Of a DNA stretch of 64,000 nt, positions 10,901-23,159 are shown one piece after another; positions within the stretch are counted from its first letter, which is position 1, and each line of letters begins with the position of its first letter. Origin of the DNA: Crambe crambe. Lineage: Eukaryota; Porifera; Demospongiae; Poecilosclerida; Crambeidae. The notes beneath the pieces were generated by a model. The model worked only from the letters and a program-made list of their open reading frames with translations. It made no database searches and was not told the origin of the DNA. Position numbers and translations under genes: made by a program. The DNA lies in the NCBI GenBank assembly GCA_963924555.1, contig OZ004590.1, positions 2,085,001-2,149,000 of the forward strand, read 5' to 3'.

Positions 10901-11742
10901 TCTGTATGCAGGAACAGAAGTTTCTTGAGATCAATAGCATAGCAGCCAAATGATTATTAAATTTTATCAGCGAGTTAAGGCTTGAAGTGTTGAGCTAGCA
11001 AACATATATAACATCTAGATCTAGCTAGCTGAGTAATATTATAATTTCAAATAATTGTATGTCAAATACATGCACATGCGTATTATCGAAATAATGGGTT
11101 CCAATAATTGGCGAGCAAAGCGAGCTTACTGGATTTTGCGAGCTTTTTGGAACAAACGTACTTTCTGAACATGCGCAGTTTTGAGGTTGCCTAGGCCAAT
11201 TTTTGAAGACTCAGTTGTCATGCAGCATCCAGTTCCAGTCAGGTCAGTGACCTATCTTCACTGTAAGCTTTTGCGTGGTATGGCTCACAGGATGGTCGTG
11301 GAGTGATGATTCTATGGCCTAAAAGTAGCTTAGCAACTGATTCGATATAGCTATCACAGTTTTCAATGCGCATGTGCCATACGTAAGTTAAATGGATGTT
11401 GCAAATAGCTTGCAAAATCCAGTACCCCTTATTCATGCAAATTGAGATTTTGATATGTATGTCACATTTAATACGCATGTGATACATTGTTTGACCTTTG
11501 ACCCCACAAATGAAACATGACCACAATACTTCGATAGCATTTTGTCATAGTGGTGTTAGGCTTATCTAAGTGGATTGTAGGCGCTTGGCTTTCTAAGTAC
11601 TTGTGGGAAGCATTATACAGCCTCCTGTGTATGCAGCTGCACCACCACTTCATACTGTCAGCAATATCTTAGCCTAAGAAGTACAAATGACCAATTGCTT
11701 TGCTTGCCAATTGAATATGTTACATGAACATACCCTAGTTAG
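10901..11742. other. No gene or clear repeat recognised
   Basis: AT-rich sequence with short random frames only. It probably lies in the intron between the copy-1 coil exon and its SH3 exon. Confidence 0.35.
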
Positions 11743-12165
11743 GTTAGTCGAGTACTGTGCTCTGTAGTGTCTCCATTAATTTTACATCAACCCTTTTGAG
11801 GATCGACGAGTATAAAAGATCGTAGCTGGTGAGTGCGCCCTCGGATTCGGTTGTTTATTGGCCATAATCACCAGACTATGTTCTAACCATTACATATAAT
11901 TGGCGAGTGAGCGAAGCGAGCGAGCACACACTTGTCATGTCAATTGAGATGGATTTATCCAGAAATCATAGCTGTAGCTTGAGTGGTTCAAGAGATATGG
12001 TTATCTAAGAATAATAACAACAATAAGAATAATAGAGAAGAAGAAGAATCCAGTGACTTACATACCTGCTTGCCATATTTCTGAAACAGTAAGTTCCCCG
12101 GTCCTGAAACTTGGCGCTCATCCTTTTCTAGTAGGCTGAAGGAACAAGAATTTCACTTTTGTATT
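11743..12165 (-). repeat. Family C repeat, inverted and degraded
   Basis: Reverse-oriented family C body with GTGCTCTGTAGTGTCTCC and the GGTCCTGAAACTTGG segment, interrupted by unrelated bases near 11830-11940. The terminal hairpin is lost. Confidence 0.6.
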
Positions 12166-12340
12166 AATCTATACCACATGCAGCCATTTACATCATCCTA
12201 CTGCGCTTTCTGATACTGTACACGTAACTACCAGTGATGTTGATAATGTGTGCTATTCTAGTTCTATGATGTTTTAAATGTTTGTTGTTTTGTTGTGTGT
12301 TTTTTTTGTTGTTTTTTTCATGTCCTCTTATCAACTGCAG

Positions 12341-12677
12341 AGTACTGGGCTTACTGCAAAGACACTATATGACTATCAAGCTGGTATGTCATTATTCCAC
12401 TTTTGTAGGGATGTAGCTATAGATGAACGATGGCTCACAAATTTACTCTATCTTTACTCCAGAGGATGGGGACGAACTGTCATTTGATGTGGATGAGATT
12501 ATCACAAACATAGAGCAGGTGGATCCTGGGTGGTGGATAGGTACCCTGGATGGCTCCTGTGGACTCTTCCCTTCCAATTATGTGGTACTTAAATGTAGGG
12601 ATTGTGTCTGCAGTACAGCCCAACTAGATTTTAAGCCATCCCTACTTAACCTTTGCGCTCATCCTTTTTCTTTGTAA
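12341..12677 (+). CDS. SH3 domain, two exons (gene copy 1)
   Basis: Exon 12341-12383 follows a TCAACTGCAG acceptor. Intron 12384-12462 is 79 bp (GTATGT...CCAG, phase 1), and the second exon runs from 12463. Joined, they encode a canonical SH3 domain: [14 protein letters not shown] (RT loop), GWW (n-Src/beta region) and GLFPSNYV (3-10 helix). SH3 domains bind proline-rich partners. The fold resembles the cortactin/Abp1 type more than Src. The exon enters in phase 0, matching the coil exon at 845-903. After NYVVLK (about 12593) the frame runs into a family A MITE fragment and stops at 12675-12677, so about 28 C-terminal residues are transposon-derived. Upstream exons, possibly including a kinase, would lie left of the window. 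Confidence 0.75.
12594..12658 (+). repeat. Family A MITE fragment overlapping the SH3 exon end
   Basis: Matches the inner right arm of family A (GTAGGGATTG, TGCAGTACA, AACTAGATTTTAAGC, CATCCCTACTTAACC, GCGCTCA). It supplies the C-terminal codons and probably the stop of the SH3 gene. Confidence 0.65.
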
Positions 12678-13675
12678 GATTGTAAAGAGCTTGCTTTGAA
12701 AAGAAGAGCTAGCTAGCTAGCTCTGTAGCCCTGTATGCGCCTAGTGGCCCTGCCCCTCCAGCACACATGCACTGCCACTCGCTTCAAATGGCAGAGAAAG
12801 ACTAGCTAGTATTGATATGAAATAGAATGTTAGTCAAAACTAATAGCAAAAGATAAACCTCTAGGTGCCGCTCTAACAGATGACCAAAAGGATGGAAACA
12901 AATGAGCGCAAAAAGTTTCGTGGATCAATTGATAGGCAGATATAGTTCACACAAAACACAACCATAAAATAGCACATGGACTAACTGTCTAGGTAAAGGG
13001 TCTCTAAGGTCAAGGGTCAGCATGTCTCTAGGTAAAGGGTCTCTGCCACATTACTCCTCCTCCAGTGCACATGTTAGAGAACGAAATTGATGAAGTGTTT
13101 TGGCCAGTGCACACAGTGTTCCGATCTGGTAGAGCGGACAACTGGTTCAGAGGGTCCCGCCGATTGAAGAGAAGGTAGCGTAAGTTGCCGATTATCGACC
13201 ATACTTTGCCCCTCGCACCATATCTCCCTCACCGATGGTCGTCAAAGTCTCAAACAACATCCATAGGAAAGATAATTTCATCCTCTATAACGTCATATAA
13301 ATTATTTTTCTCACAATTGGATAGAAATTTTGCTATGCTGAATCTACTATGTCAACTAAAAAATCATTGATCGACCACCAGTACCTATTTTCGACCACCC
13401 GTTGAAAATCATAATATCAATCATCGTCCGTTCCATTCTTTCTTTCAGTTTTGCTCCACTACATGTTAAGGCCCTTAAAAGATACTTTTATACTATAAAA
13501 TACATCATCATAACAAATTTTATAAAAAATGAACGAAGCATTTCTACCATAAACTGCTTCACAATTTAACAGTGGAATGGAACTGCTGCAGAAGCTCTCC
13601 TTTTCGTTGGATTTTGGTGATACTTTTCGGACACAGTCTTCATTGGTCTTTGTTTCATATTCCTACAGAATCCAG
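12678..13675. other. Repeat M remnants (12690-12921), then no gene
   Basis: 12740-12900 is a diverged copy of block M, including the GAGCGGCACCTAGAGG-type stretch inverted, followed by a family A terminus fragment (ATGAGCGCAAAAAG). From 12922 to 13675 I see no coding region. Confidence 0.4.
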
Positions 13676-14088
13676 TCATAATCTATCCATACTGTCCTCA
13701 CCTGAAGCATCAGTTTGGATCTCCTTGGTGTAGTCAGGACAGATGAGGATGGAACCACCCATCAAACTGGACTTAAGTGCCTCAAATTCAATCTGCAGGG
13801 CATCTGTCCACTGTATCTGGTTTGGACAATCTTTTCTGGTTACATCCGACAAGTTAGCTGACATTTGTGCAAAATTTGGGACAAATCTTCAATAATATCC
13901 CAAGAGCCCAAGAAACACTCTGACTTGTTTCTTTGTTCGGGGTCTCTGAAAGTTCTTGATGGCATCAATTTTTAATGGGTGTGGTTGAATTGACTGACCT
14001 CCCACTACATGTCCAAGGTATTCACAAGAGTGCATTGCCATCTGGCACTTTTTGCCTTTGACTTTCAGTCCAGGTACCCGTAAGACGT
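13676..14088 (-). pseudogene. Ty3/gypsy reverse transcriptase-RNase H fragment
   Basis: Minus-strand frames encode the C-terminal reverse transcriptase region (EYLGHVVGG, then FLGLLGYY) and the start of RNase H (PDYTKEIQTDASG). These two frames are adjacent and out of register, so the fragment is broken. It lies head to head with an integrase fragment of the opposite strand that begins near 14090. This cannot be an intact element. Confidence 0.8.
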
Positions 14089-14089
14089 T

Positions 14090-14963
14090 TCGACCACCCC
14101 TGTGTCCCATACCTGTTGTGGCCCATTCCATCGGGTTGCAGTGGATGTCCTACAACTTCCACTCACAGCTCAAGGCAACAGCTATGTTGTGGTGTTCATG
14201 GATTACCTCACAAAGTGGCCTGAAGCCTTTGCAATTCCTAACCAAAAAGCAGAAACTATTGCTAAGTTATTCATCGAGCAGATCATATGTAGACATGGAA
14301 TCCCTGAAGAATTACTATCTGATCGTGGGACTAATTTTCTCTCCTGGAGATCTGTCGACTCCTAAATGTGAAAAAAAAACACATCTGGATATCATCCTCA
14401 GACTGATGGACTGGTGGAAAATTCAATATTCCACTCTGATCAACATGATAGCTAAATCTTGTGATGTCAGAGATCGGGATTGGGATATTTACTTACCCTA
14501 TCTACTATTTGCCTACCGAGTGTCAGCTCAGGAATCCACAAGAGAACCACCTTTCTTTCTCATGTATGGTCGGGATGCTCGTATACCTACTGATTCTGTC
14601 CTATACCATGTCCGGAGTTCTTATGCTATTGACGTGGAGGATTATAAAGAAGAGCTACTCTCTGGATTGACATTAGCTTGGAAGTTAGCTAGAGCTAATA
14701 TTCAGAAGGCTCAGGGAACTCAAAAGCAAAACTATGATCGAAAGTGTACTAAAGATGTAAACCTGAAAGCTGGTGACAGAGTGATGGTATTTATGCCTGC
14801 TGAGTCACAAGGTAAAAACTGGAAGCTAAGTAGACAATTTCACGGACTCTATCGTGTATTACAAGTCACTCCAACTAATGCCGAGGTACGATTGATTGAT
14901 CGTCCTAAAGATGAACCAATTTTTGTGGCTCTTGACAGGATTCGATTGTGTTATCCAGAGTAG
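14090..14963 (+). pseudogene. Ty3/gypsy integrase, frameshifted
   Basis: The frames give the integrase core: VAVDVL with the first catalytic Asp, YVVVFMDYLTKWPEAFA, then LLSDRGTNF with the second Asp. A frame change near 14340-14430 damages the region of the catalytic Glu. Reading then continues as one long frame through the C-terminal chromodomain-type end (FHGLYRVLQVTP, ending LDRIRLCYPE). Integrase inserts retroelement cDNA; this one should be dead. Confidence 0.85.
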
Positions 14964-15241
14964 GGTGATGATAGCTGGAGTGGACACAAGAAGCGTCGTA
15001 AGCATCAGCCTAAAAAGCCCTCTCTTTTATCTGGAAGTAGTATTCGTGACCAAGATATTGATGTGAATTCACCATCCAAATCTTACAGTGGTCCGATTAC
15101 TCGCTCAAGAAACAAACTTTGAATTGTATTTCAAGGAACAGTGAACTTGCAAACCATATATACCATAATATTTTATGTATCACCTCATATTAGCACTTAT
15201 TGTAGATGTCGAGGACGACTTCTCAACTAAGTGGGGGGAAA

Positions 15242-15469
15242 TGTAACGACCCTACTTCATGACCCTACTTCATATTATTGTTATTGTATCATTCATTGCA
15301 CATGCTCAGCGTTACACATCACATTGCACATGCTCAGTAACTAGTAGTTACACAACAGTGTCCATTTCATATTAAAAAGGAGTAAGACCTTATTTTTCTG
15401 AGTCTCTCGAGCGTCTTCATTTATACAGCTAAACTACCTTTTCACACGTCCAAAGACCCGGACATGACA
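15242..15469 (+). mobile_element. 3' LTR of the gypsy element (228 bp)
   Basis: A purine tract (GTGGGGGGAAA) ends at 15241 and is followed by TGTAACGACC, the LTR start. The LTR ends GGACATGACA, so it has TG...CA ends. It lies about 280 bp after the integrase stop on the same strand, the expected position. No matching 5' LTR is in the window. Confidence 0.75.
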
Positions 15470-15473
15470 TTAA

Positions 15474-15767
15474 TCAATAATTGATTAAAATTTCCATCAC
15501 TTTCATCTCCAGATCCCCTGATGCCACATCCTGGATAGGAATCTGAGGGCAGTGAGAATTTTGAGCAAGCAGTGCCAATTTTTCTGCCTTTTCTAAGGAA
15601 TATGAAAAAGATAACAGCTCGCCTACATTCCGAGTAGTGGCTGGCAAAGTGAAAAGTTGTTCATAAGCTCCTTTGTGGAAGAGACTATTGTCATGCTTCT
15701 TGAAGTTTATAGTAACTTCCATCTTTCCAATTTGAGAAGTTTCTAGAAAACTAATACGTAGATCCAC
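15474..15767 (-). CDS. Unrecognised exon-like open frame
   Basis: A 97-codon minus-strand frame stops four bases from the LTR end. It contains LFTLPATTRNVGELLSFSY and a Lys/Glu-containing helix. A TTTTCTAG acceptor and a GTAAGT-type donor are visible just upstream (about 15740-15790). It could therefore be the last exon of a host gene or part of another transposon. I cannot assign a family. Confidence 0.3.
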   Translation of the reverse strand: MDLRISFLETSQIGKMEVTINFKKHDNSLFHKGAYEQLFTLPATTRNVGELLSFSYSLEKAEKLALLAQNSHCPQIPIQDVASGDLEMKVMEILINY

Positions 15768-15989
15768 GGATAAAAGTATAATAACTTACAAATGAAGCAT
15801 CACAGTTGTGTTGCTCTACTTTCTTGTCTTTTAGAGCCTTCACGAAATAATAGCAAAGAATGATGTCAAGCTCTTCAAGATAGTGGAGCCATGGTCAAGA
15901 TTTAAACCAGTCTGCTTGAAAAGAACAATCTACTACTTTCTTTCCCCCAAATTTTCTTTTAGGCCATTGTGAGTCTTTAACAAAAGTTG

Positions 15990-16657
15990 CAAATATTATT
16001 CTCCATTAACAGAGCCTTCAATAGGAACAACATCCTGCACTCCATTTACTGTTACAGCAGTAATAGCTGAATATCTTTTTCCTCTAGTCAGTAGTCTACA
16101 ATCAACAGGAGGCATTCCTCTGAGTGTGTAGGCAAAGTTTTGGATCACAGCTACTTTCATCAATCCAGAGGCATCAAATACTGATATGTTCACAGTTCAT
16201 CTGATCTTTGAATTGCCACATGTCGAATCACTCTTCTGCAACATCTCATGATCTTCAGTGTTCTACAAATTATTGATGCACTTAGCTACGTACAAAGATT
16301 CCAAACTGATCATATAGCTTGTCTTGTATTTTGTGTAGGTAAATTCCAGTGCATGTTCTTGAGTATAATCCTGAGGAAAATAAGCTGTTCAAATTCCCAT
16401 AGAAATAGTTGAGGCCCATGGTGTTGAGTTTTAGGTTTGACATCACCTGCCAGGTTAATGAGATTCAAATACCGCCTAACAGAGCGTTTTGAGATGCACA
16501 TTTGGTCCGAGATAATTGATGGTGGCAGCTTGTGGACAATGCTAAGCCAAACGATTCTCCATCTTAAGTCGGTAGAATAAGGAACTGGCATTGTCTCTCC
16601 TGGATTTTGAATTTTAGAAGGTGAAATTGCGCATGCATGCCATCTCTTTGTGGCCAA
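15990..16657 (-). pseudogene. Tc1/IS630-type transposase relic
   Basis: Minus-strand frame 16657-16310 has the paired-type helix-turn-helix N-terminus (YSTDLRWRIVWLSIVHK, ISKRSVRRYLNL, then GPQLFLWEFEQ). A second frame, 16193-15996, matches the middle of the same family (RGKRYSAITAVTVNGVQD, EGSVNG). The second catalytic Asp region and the Glu are missing, and the frames are interrupted. I recognise the family from cnidarian and sponge genomes. Confidence 0.7.
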
Positions 16658-16699
16658 CCAACTTAAAAACCGCTTGCACTGAGCATGGTCAGTTATTAA

Positions 16700-18110
16700 T
16701 AATCGTTACAATTCCCCCCTCTTAGCTGGGAAGTCATTCTCGACTTAACAACAGTTAACGAGGGTAATACACAAATTAGTCTTTCAAGATACAGTCACAG
16801 AGAACACACAAGATACTTTACTGTACAGAGTTCATAAATAAGCTAGCTAAAATGATAAAAGTGATACACAAATAACATCAGCTGCTAATTTTTCTTTGAC
16901 ATTGATCTGGTTACCTATCCAGTCCTGGTCACAGCTGGATCAAGTTGCTGGTCAGCTAAGCCTATAGTGGCTGATTTCCGGGAAGATTTTCTTCTTTTGC
17001 TTTCTCTTGTCCAGGTCAGTTCTGGGTAGCAGCACCTCACTCTATCCACCGACACAAATATTGAGTCTCCTTTCGGATCATCCACCAGACAGACCTCTGC
17101 ATTTGTGGGATGGTGGCAACAACCCTGTATGCTCCATGGAAAGGACATGCCAGCTTCCTATCTTTGCCTTGTGCCTCACCAGGCATGTAGACCATAAACT
17201 GTTGAGGTTGGGATACGAGTATCTCGACCATAGAGTAGAAAGAAGGGTGACTCACGTGTACACTCTTATACTGATGATCTGTATGCAAACACAAGTGTTC
17301 ATCCCTCTTTGTCTCACAGCACTTAGCAATAAGGTTGATCAGTGTGGAGTTGAACTTCTCAATGAGTCCATCGGTCTAGGGATGGTACCCTGAAGTGTTA
17401 ATCTGGATTCTGACAGAAAATTTGCTCTCACTCCAATTCTTCCAATGGAACTATTTGGACGTGGGTTTCTGGGCAGAGCATTGGCATTGGAATTGCTTTT
17501 GCCATGCAGGCTTATGCTTGATGGTAAGGTCCATTTCCTGTATTGTCGGTGCCCAACATGCAAGTTTGCCAGATGGATGAGTAGAATTCAATACGGACAA
17601 ACATGCATTATTAGTATACATGGTGCATGGGTATCCCAGTAGATATGGCCAAAAATACCAAAATACCCTTACCAAACCCAGTTCCAGATTCTATAATTTT
17701 TCTCATGCATATCTAAAGATCTTGTATTGGGTGAACATCACCATTCTCTCACTGTTGAGACCTAAGCCAACATAACTGGCATCAGTCTGAAGAATAAAAC
17801 TTGTTTCATCCCCAAACTTTAAGGTCAGCCAATACAGGTGCTGTTACTAACGAATTCCTGAGCTGGTGAAAAGCAGTATCACATGCTTCTGACCATACAA
17901 AAGGTACATCCTTGGTCAACGAATGCAATGGGGAAGCAATCTTAGCAAAATCAGGCACAAAGCGCCTATAATACGAGGCTTATCCCAAAAATTGGCATAG
18001 AGTATTAATTCTCAGTTTTACTGGGGTCAGGGCATACTCCCTCCCTAGAGATCACATGACCCAGAAAAGGTACTTCCTGCCGGAATAGACTTTAGGTTTA
18101 ACTTATCTCA
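16700..18110 (-). pseudogene. Second Ty3/gypsy fragment (RT, RNase H, integrase C-terminus)
   Basis: Read on the minus strand from 18110: broken reverse transcriptase/RNase H pieces, the RNase H end (LNSTHPSGKLACWAPTIQE), then the integrase C-terminal region (FHGAYRVV, VDRVRCCYPEL). At about 16705-16730 the complement of a purine tract precedes TGTAACGATT, so a 3' LTR starts there and runs leftward; it is interrupted near 16660. There are multiple frameshifts. It is related to, but distinct from, the 13.7-15.5 kb element. Confidence 0.75.
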
Positions 18111-19085
18111 AAATGGGATAGTCCTCAATCTGGGTACAGATAAATCAAGACAGAGCACCACATACATGCTCAGTGAGTATACTTAGCAACATTGCTTTAT
18201 CCGCACCCAGGTTGAGAGCTATTCCATTTTGTGATACGTTATAAGTGCATGCATGCCATATGCTGCCAAACTTGCTGTGAAATTTGTTGTATTTGTCGTT
18301 TTTCGCTTGTTGCTAAGTGAGTATGCGCATGGCGCTTTCCTATTTCTGGTACAGGAACCTGTAGATTACAGAGCTTTTCAGATTGGTTGACACAAAATTT
18401 GCCGACAGTACAGAATTAAATTCGTGCTCGCTAAAAATTAAGACCATTGCATTCATATAACAGTATATTTGCTCGCTTGAATTTATCTTGCACATGCTCA
18501 AATTTACTGGTCAACCAACCTGAAAAAAAAAACCACTGTATACGAAGAAGCCATTAAACATAATGTGCATGCGTAAATAACGAAGTTGTCAATCACTCTC
18601 AAACACACTTAAAGTATCTATGCTTAGAGCCATTCTTCTGCGGTTGGAACAAAAATTAGCTCTAAGATAAGCTATAGCTGTACTAAGGACAGCGTTTAAA
18701 CTTTATATGGCGAGCGCCCGTGAAGTGTGCATTAATTAGAAACAAGCTAGTTAGCTGATTGAGCAGCTCAGCTGTATCTGTATCTATGAAGACTTTTTTC
18801 ACCAGGCTTGATTGTGATCCAACATTACAACGCAAGAGCTATGATGGAGCAAGGATAATTGAACTTCAGCTTGCCTCTCTCTCACTACCACTCACATTAT
18901 CCTCATCCCAGGCCAGAGACACTCTTACAAACTTAATGGTATAACTGGTATGTGTAGTTATTTTCTGGGCCTGGCATAATAAACAGCTATAATGAGATGA
19001 ATATAGGTAATGACCTGCAAAAAAACAACAACAAAAAAACAAAAAAAGAAAGTTAGCTACATACTAAATGTAATCTAAATAATCA
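18111..19085. other. No recognised gene; one 61-codon frame at 18759-18944
   Basis: The frame at 18759 (containing LSLPLTLSSSQARDTLTNL) could be an exon, since a GTATAA/GTATGT-like donor region follows. I do not recognise it and no partner exon is apparent. Confidence 0.25.
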
Positions 19086-19689
19086 AAGTGAGTTTCTTCC
19101 CTGAGTACCTCAACGCTTCGTTGCCATCACGGATCTGTAAAGCAACTTTGTTCTTCTTCATGCTATTAACTTAGAGTGCCTAACTCTACTTCATTTTGGA
19201 CTGCGCATCAGGTCAGTAATTGTACTACTAGCATCTCCATGTTGACGATCTTTACCATACAGTTTAAGAACATGTGCAAGCAGAGTTCTTTAGCTTTATC
19301 CTGTAGTAGCAGCAAGCCTTGATTACAGACAGAGATGAGACTCTGCTAAGCAGCAGTGTGTACAGGCATTATGTGGTTCAGGTGAGTATCTAGTCAGCTT
19401 TACTATCATCGGTAATTGTACTACTGTCTCCATGTTGACGATCTTTACCATGCAATCTAAGAACACATGCAAGCAGAGTTCTTTAGCTTTCTCCTGTAGC
19501 GGCAAGCCTTGATTGCAGACTGAGATGAGACTCGTGTACAGGCATTATGTGGTTCAGGTGAGTATCTAGTCTTTAACTATCATCTGTATTAATAGCTGAC
19601 AAAAAGCAGTTAGGTCACAATCAACTGGAAATGTTTCCCATCTTTTATCAGGTTATGGCCTTCCAGCTTCAATAATCTGTTACTTGGAA

Positions 19690-20290
19690 CACTAGTGAGA
19701 GAGTAGAGTTGTGCTTCCTGACCTTTCACCTGTTAACTTGCTACAAAATAATATTTTTAATGATCAAAATATTTATTGCCTTGACAGCTTCTCTCAGTGA
19801 CACATCTGTAATATAAAAAAAATCATACATTGTAAATATGAATAAGACTTATTGCCTGTTTTTTCTACTTAGTATGTGGTTGACTCTTGAAACAAGTAAA
19901 AAAAAACATTTATTTGAAGGTGATGTAGGGTTGACTATAGTTAACTTGTCAAAAGAGTTGGAACAAGATGAGATTGTGCAAGAATGAAGTCGAATATCTG
20001 GGTGTAGTCACTAGGTGACGTCATAATCTCATGTATTCAGCTCTTGTTTCAACTGGTTAACTATAATCATCCCTACTTATTTGAATAAATGTTTTTTTTA
20101 TACTTATTACAAGACTTGACCGCATACTATGTAGAAAAAAACATAATACAATGTATGATTTTTTTACATTACAGATATGTCACTGAGAGAAGCTGTCAAG
20201 GCAATAATTATTTTGATCATTAAAAATATTATTTTGTAGCAAGTAAGCAGGTGAAAGGTCAGGAAGCACAACTCTACTCTCTCACTACTG
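19690..20290. repeat. Inner palindrome 1, with a foldback MITE at its centre
   Basis: Arms: TGCTTCCTGACCTTTCACCTG near 19712 minus its last base, and its complement near 20248; both also contain the CTTGACAGCTTCTCTCAGTG segment or its complement. Around 19895-20105 lies a smaller foldback (AAACAAGTAAAAA, CATTTATTTGAA, GATGTAGGG and complements), so this is a palindrome in a palindrome. Confidence 0.7.
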
Positions 20291-20310
20291 TCCCGAGTTA
20301 CACAGATTAT

Positions 20311-21811
20311 GGGTCATTCCATATCATTTCAACCAAAATTTACAAGTGACCGACTCAGATTTTTTCCATATTTGGTGTGGTGATAGTATTGGATGAAAAC
20401 ACACAATTCATTAAATTTTAGCGTTTTTGAAGACACCGGCTTGTCTCCGTGGTCACCTGAAGAGTGGCATTTTTTTTATTTTTTGGACACGTCTTCACTA
20501 CTTGAAAGCCCATAACTCAGCAAGTTTTGGAGTAAAGTGCACAAAAAATATACCTACTCGGAGCTCTTTCAACGCCCTTTAAAGGTGGTGTTAAGGATCT
20601 TTCAATTTTGAAAGTGAAAGTTAAATTGCCGCTAAATGCAACTTTGAATTTGTGATTGCTCCAAAAATGCTGTTTTAATTTTGCTGTAAATCACCCACAA
20701 ATATAGAGTCCACCAATCTCTGTAACTTCTCCAAGTTTCAATCTGGGGCTCACGTGCGTTCGCTAGATATCGGCTGGATTGTGCATTTTGGGATGCTGTG
20801 ACTTCAATTTTTGTCAGAACCCTACAATATAGGTATCAAATTGAAGCCCTTCTGGCAATCTTTCACATGGTATCACAGTTCATGGTATATTGAAAGCGAA
20901 AGTAGCCTGTAGGGGCACTAGGGCATAGTTTCACTTTCAATATGACTTCAAATGTGACACCATGTGAAAGAGTATCCAAAGAGCTTCAATTTGATACCCA
21001 TATTGTAGGGTTTCACAAAAATTGAAGTCACCACAACTATAGACATCCAAAATGTTAAACAGTGCAGTCGATATCTACGTTGTGGTGACCTCAATTTTTG
21101 TTGAAACCCTACAATATGGGTATCAAATTGAAGCTCTTTGGATACTCTTTCACATGGTGTCACATTAGAAGTCATATTGAAAGTGAAACTATGTACTGGT
21201 GCCCCTACAGACTACTTTCGCTTTCAATATACCATCAACTGTGGTACCATGTGAAAGAGTGCCAGAAGTGCTTCAATTTGATACCTATATTGTAGGGTTC
21301 TGACAAAAATTGAAGTCACCCCATCCCAAAATGCTTCCACAAATGCACAATCCAGCCGATATCTAGCGAACCCACGTGAGCCCCAGATTGAAACTTGGAG
21401 AAATTACAGAGGTTGATGGACTCTATATTTGTGGGTGATTTACAGCAAAATTAAAACAGCATTTTTGGAGCAATCACAAATTCATAGTTGCATTTAGTGG
21501 CAATTTTACTTTCACTTTCAAAATTGAAAGATCCTTAGTACCACCTAAAACGACGTTGAACGAGTAGGTATATTTTTTGTGCACTTTCCTCCAAAACTTG
21601 CTGAGTTATGGGCTTTCAAGTAGTGAAGACGTGTCCAAAAAATTAAAAAAATGCCACTCTTCAGGTGACCACGGAGACAAGCCGGTGTCTCCAAAAATGC
21701 TAAATTTAACAAATCATGTATTTTCATCCAATACTATCACCACACCAAATTTGGAAAAAATCTGAGTCGGTCACTCACAAATTTTGGTTGAAATGAGATG
21801 GAATGACCCGT
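20311..21811. repeat. Inner palindrome 2 (1.5 kb, arms about 700 bp)
   Basis: It begins GGGTCATTCCATATCATTTC and ends with the near complement at about 21795-21811. The arms match throughout (e.g. CCACACCAAA, CAAGCCGGTGTCT, GAAGCTCTTTGGATACTC and complements) with a centre near 21050-21070. The short frames inside are just arm sequence in different frames. Confidence 0.8.
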
Positions 21812-22688
21812 ATTGAAGCTGGAAGGCCATAACCTGATAAAAGATAGGAAACATTTCCATAATACAAGCAGTTGATTATGACCTAACTGCTTTTTGTCAG
21901 CTATTAATAGATGATAGTTAAAGCTGACTAGATACTCACCTGAACCACATAATGCCTGTACACGAGTCTCATCTCTGTCTGCAATCAAGGCTTGCCGCTA
22001 CAGGAGAAAGCTAAAGAATTCTGCTTGCATGTGTTCTTAGATTGCATGGTAAAGATCGTCAACATGGAGGCAGTAGTACCAAGGGGTGGTCATTCCAATA
22101 CGCATTGTACTGACACCCGCAACCGGGGTCAAGATTCTTGACCACTAATTTTAGGCCTTGACCCTTGACCTTGTCCTAAAATGTACCTTGACCCTTGACC
22201 TAAATAACCAGTACTAGTCTCAAGCCACGCCCCCCTAAAATTATTAATGCAGCGCTCAGATCTGCAGATATACTGTAATAATGGAAGACTTCTGGTAGTG
22301 TAGAGGGTATGCAGATAGGATATAATGGCAAATAAGAAGTGTAGTCAACTGCATTGGTGAGAGGAGTTCTTCATTCCTGAAGATTGGCCACCTTGCAGCA
22401 GAAGTTGCACAGTTCCTGCACACTCTTCTTCCTTTTCATAGAATTATATGATAAATAATTATAGCTAGATAGTGAGATATTTAATGTTTTTTGCTCAGTC
22501 GTATAGCATTTGAGCCAAACTCTCAATCACCTGGGAATGGAAATTGGTGTAATGGATGTACATATCTCTTTATTAATGGGCACTTGGATGACCTCAAACA
22601 TCTAAAACAGTGCCTAACCAAGAAGTCATCTAGCTACCAGTATACCCAACCAACATTTATTTCTGGACCCTTTGACAAACACAAACTA

Positions 22689-23150
22689 TCAGAGAGTGCG
22701 CTAGCACTCTCTAAGTAGGGATGGCGGGTCAAAGGTCATAAGACTGTATAAACTAAAAACTCTTCTTTCTCTTCTACCCTTACTCTACAGGTTCTCAGAA
22801 GGCTACAGTGAATTATTACATCTACAAAGAAGAGAGGAGAATGTTCAAAGACCAAAAATTCATTCGCTAACATGAGAAAAAAACGATGTCTAAAATTGAC
22901 TTTTGTTCTTTTTCTTTATCAGAGAGTGCGCTAGCACTCTCTAAGTAGGGATGGCGGGTCAAAGGTCATAAGACTGTATGAACTAAAAACTCTTCTTTCT
23001 CTTCTACCCTTGCTCTACAGGTTCTCAGAAGGCTACAATGAATTATTACATCTACAAAGAAGAGAGGAGAATGTTCCAAAACCAAAAATTCATTCGCTAA
23101 CATAAGAAAAAAACGATGTCTAAAATTGACTTTTGTTCTTTTTCTTTATA
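22689..23150 (+). repeat. Two tandem family B units
   Basis: Units begin at 22689 and 22919 (230 bp), each opening TCAGAGAGTGCGCTAGCACT. The first is preceded by host A. Same family as the 2638-3783 array. Confidence 0.88.
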
Positions 23151-23159
23151 ATAATAAGG

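Noticed and set aside
20948-21295. Overlapping frames near the centre of the 1.5-kb palindrome
   Set aside because: Both strands translate the same inverted arm; no protein similarity is recognised.
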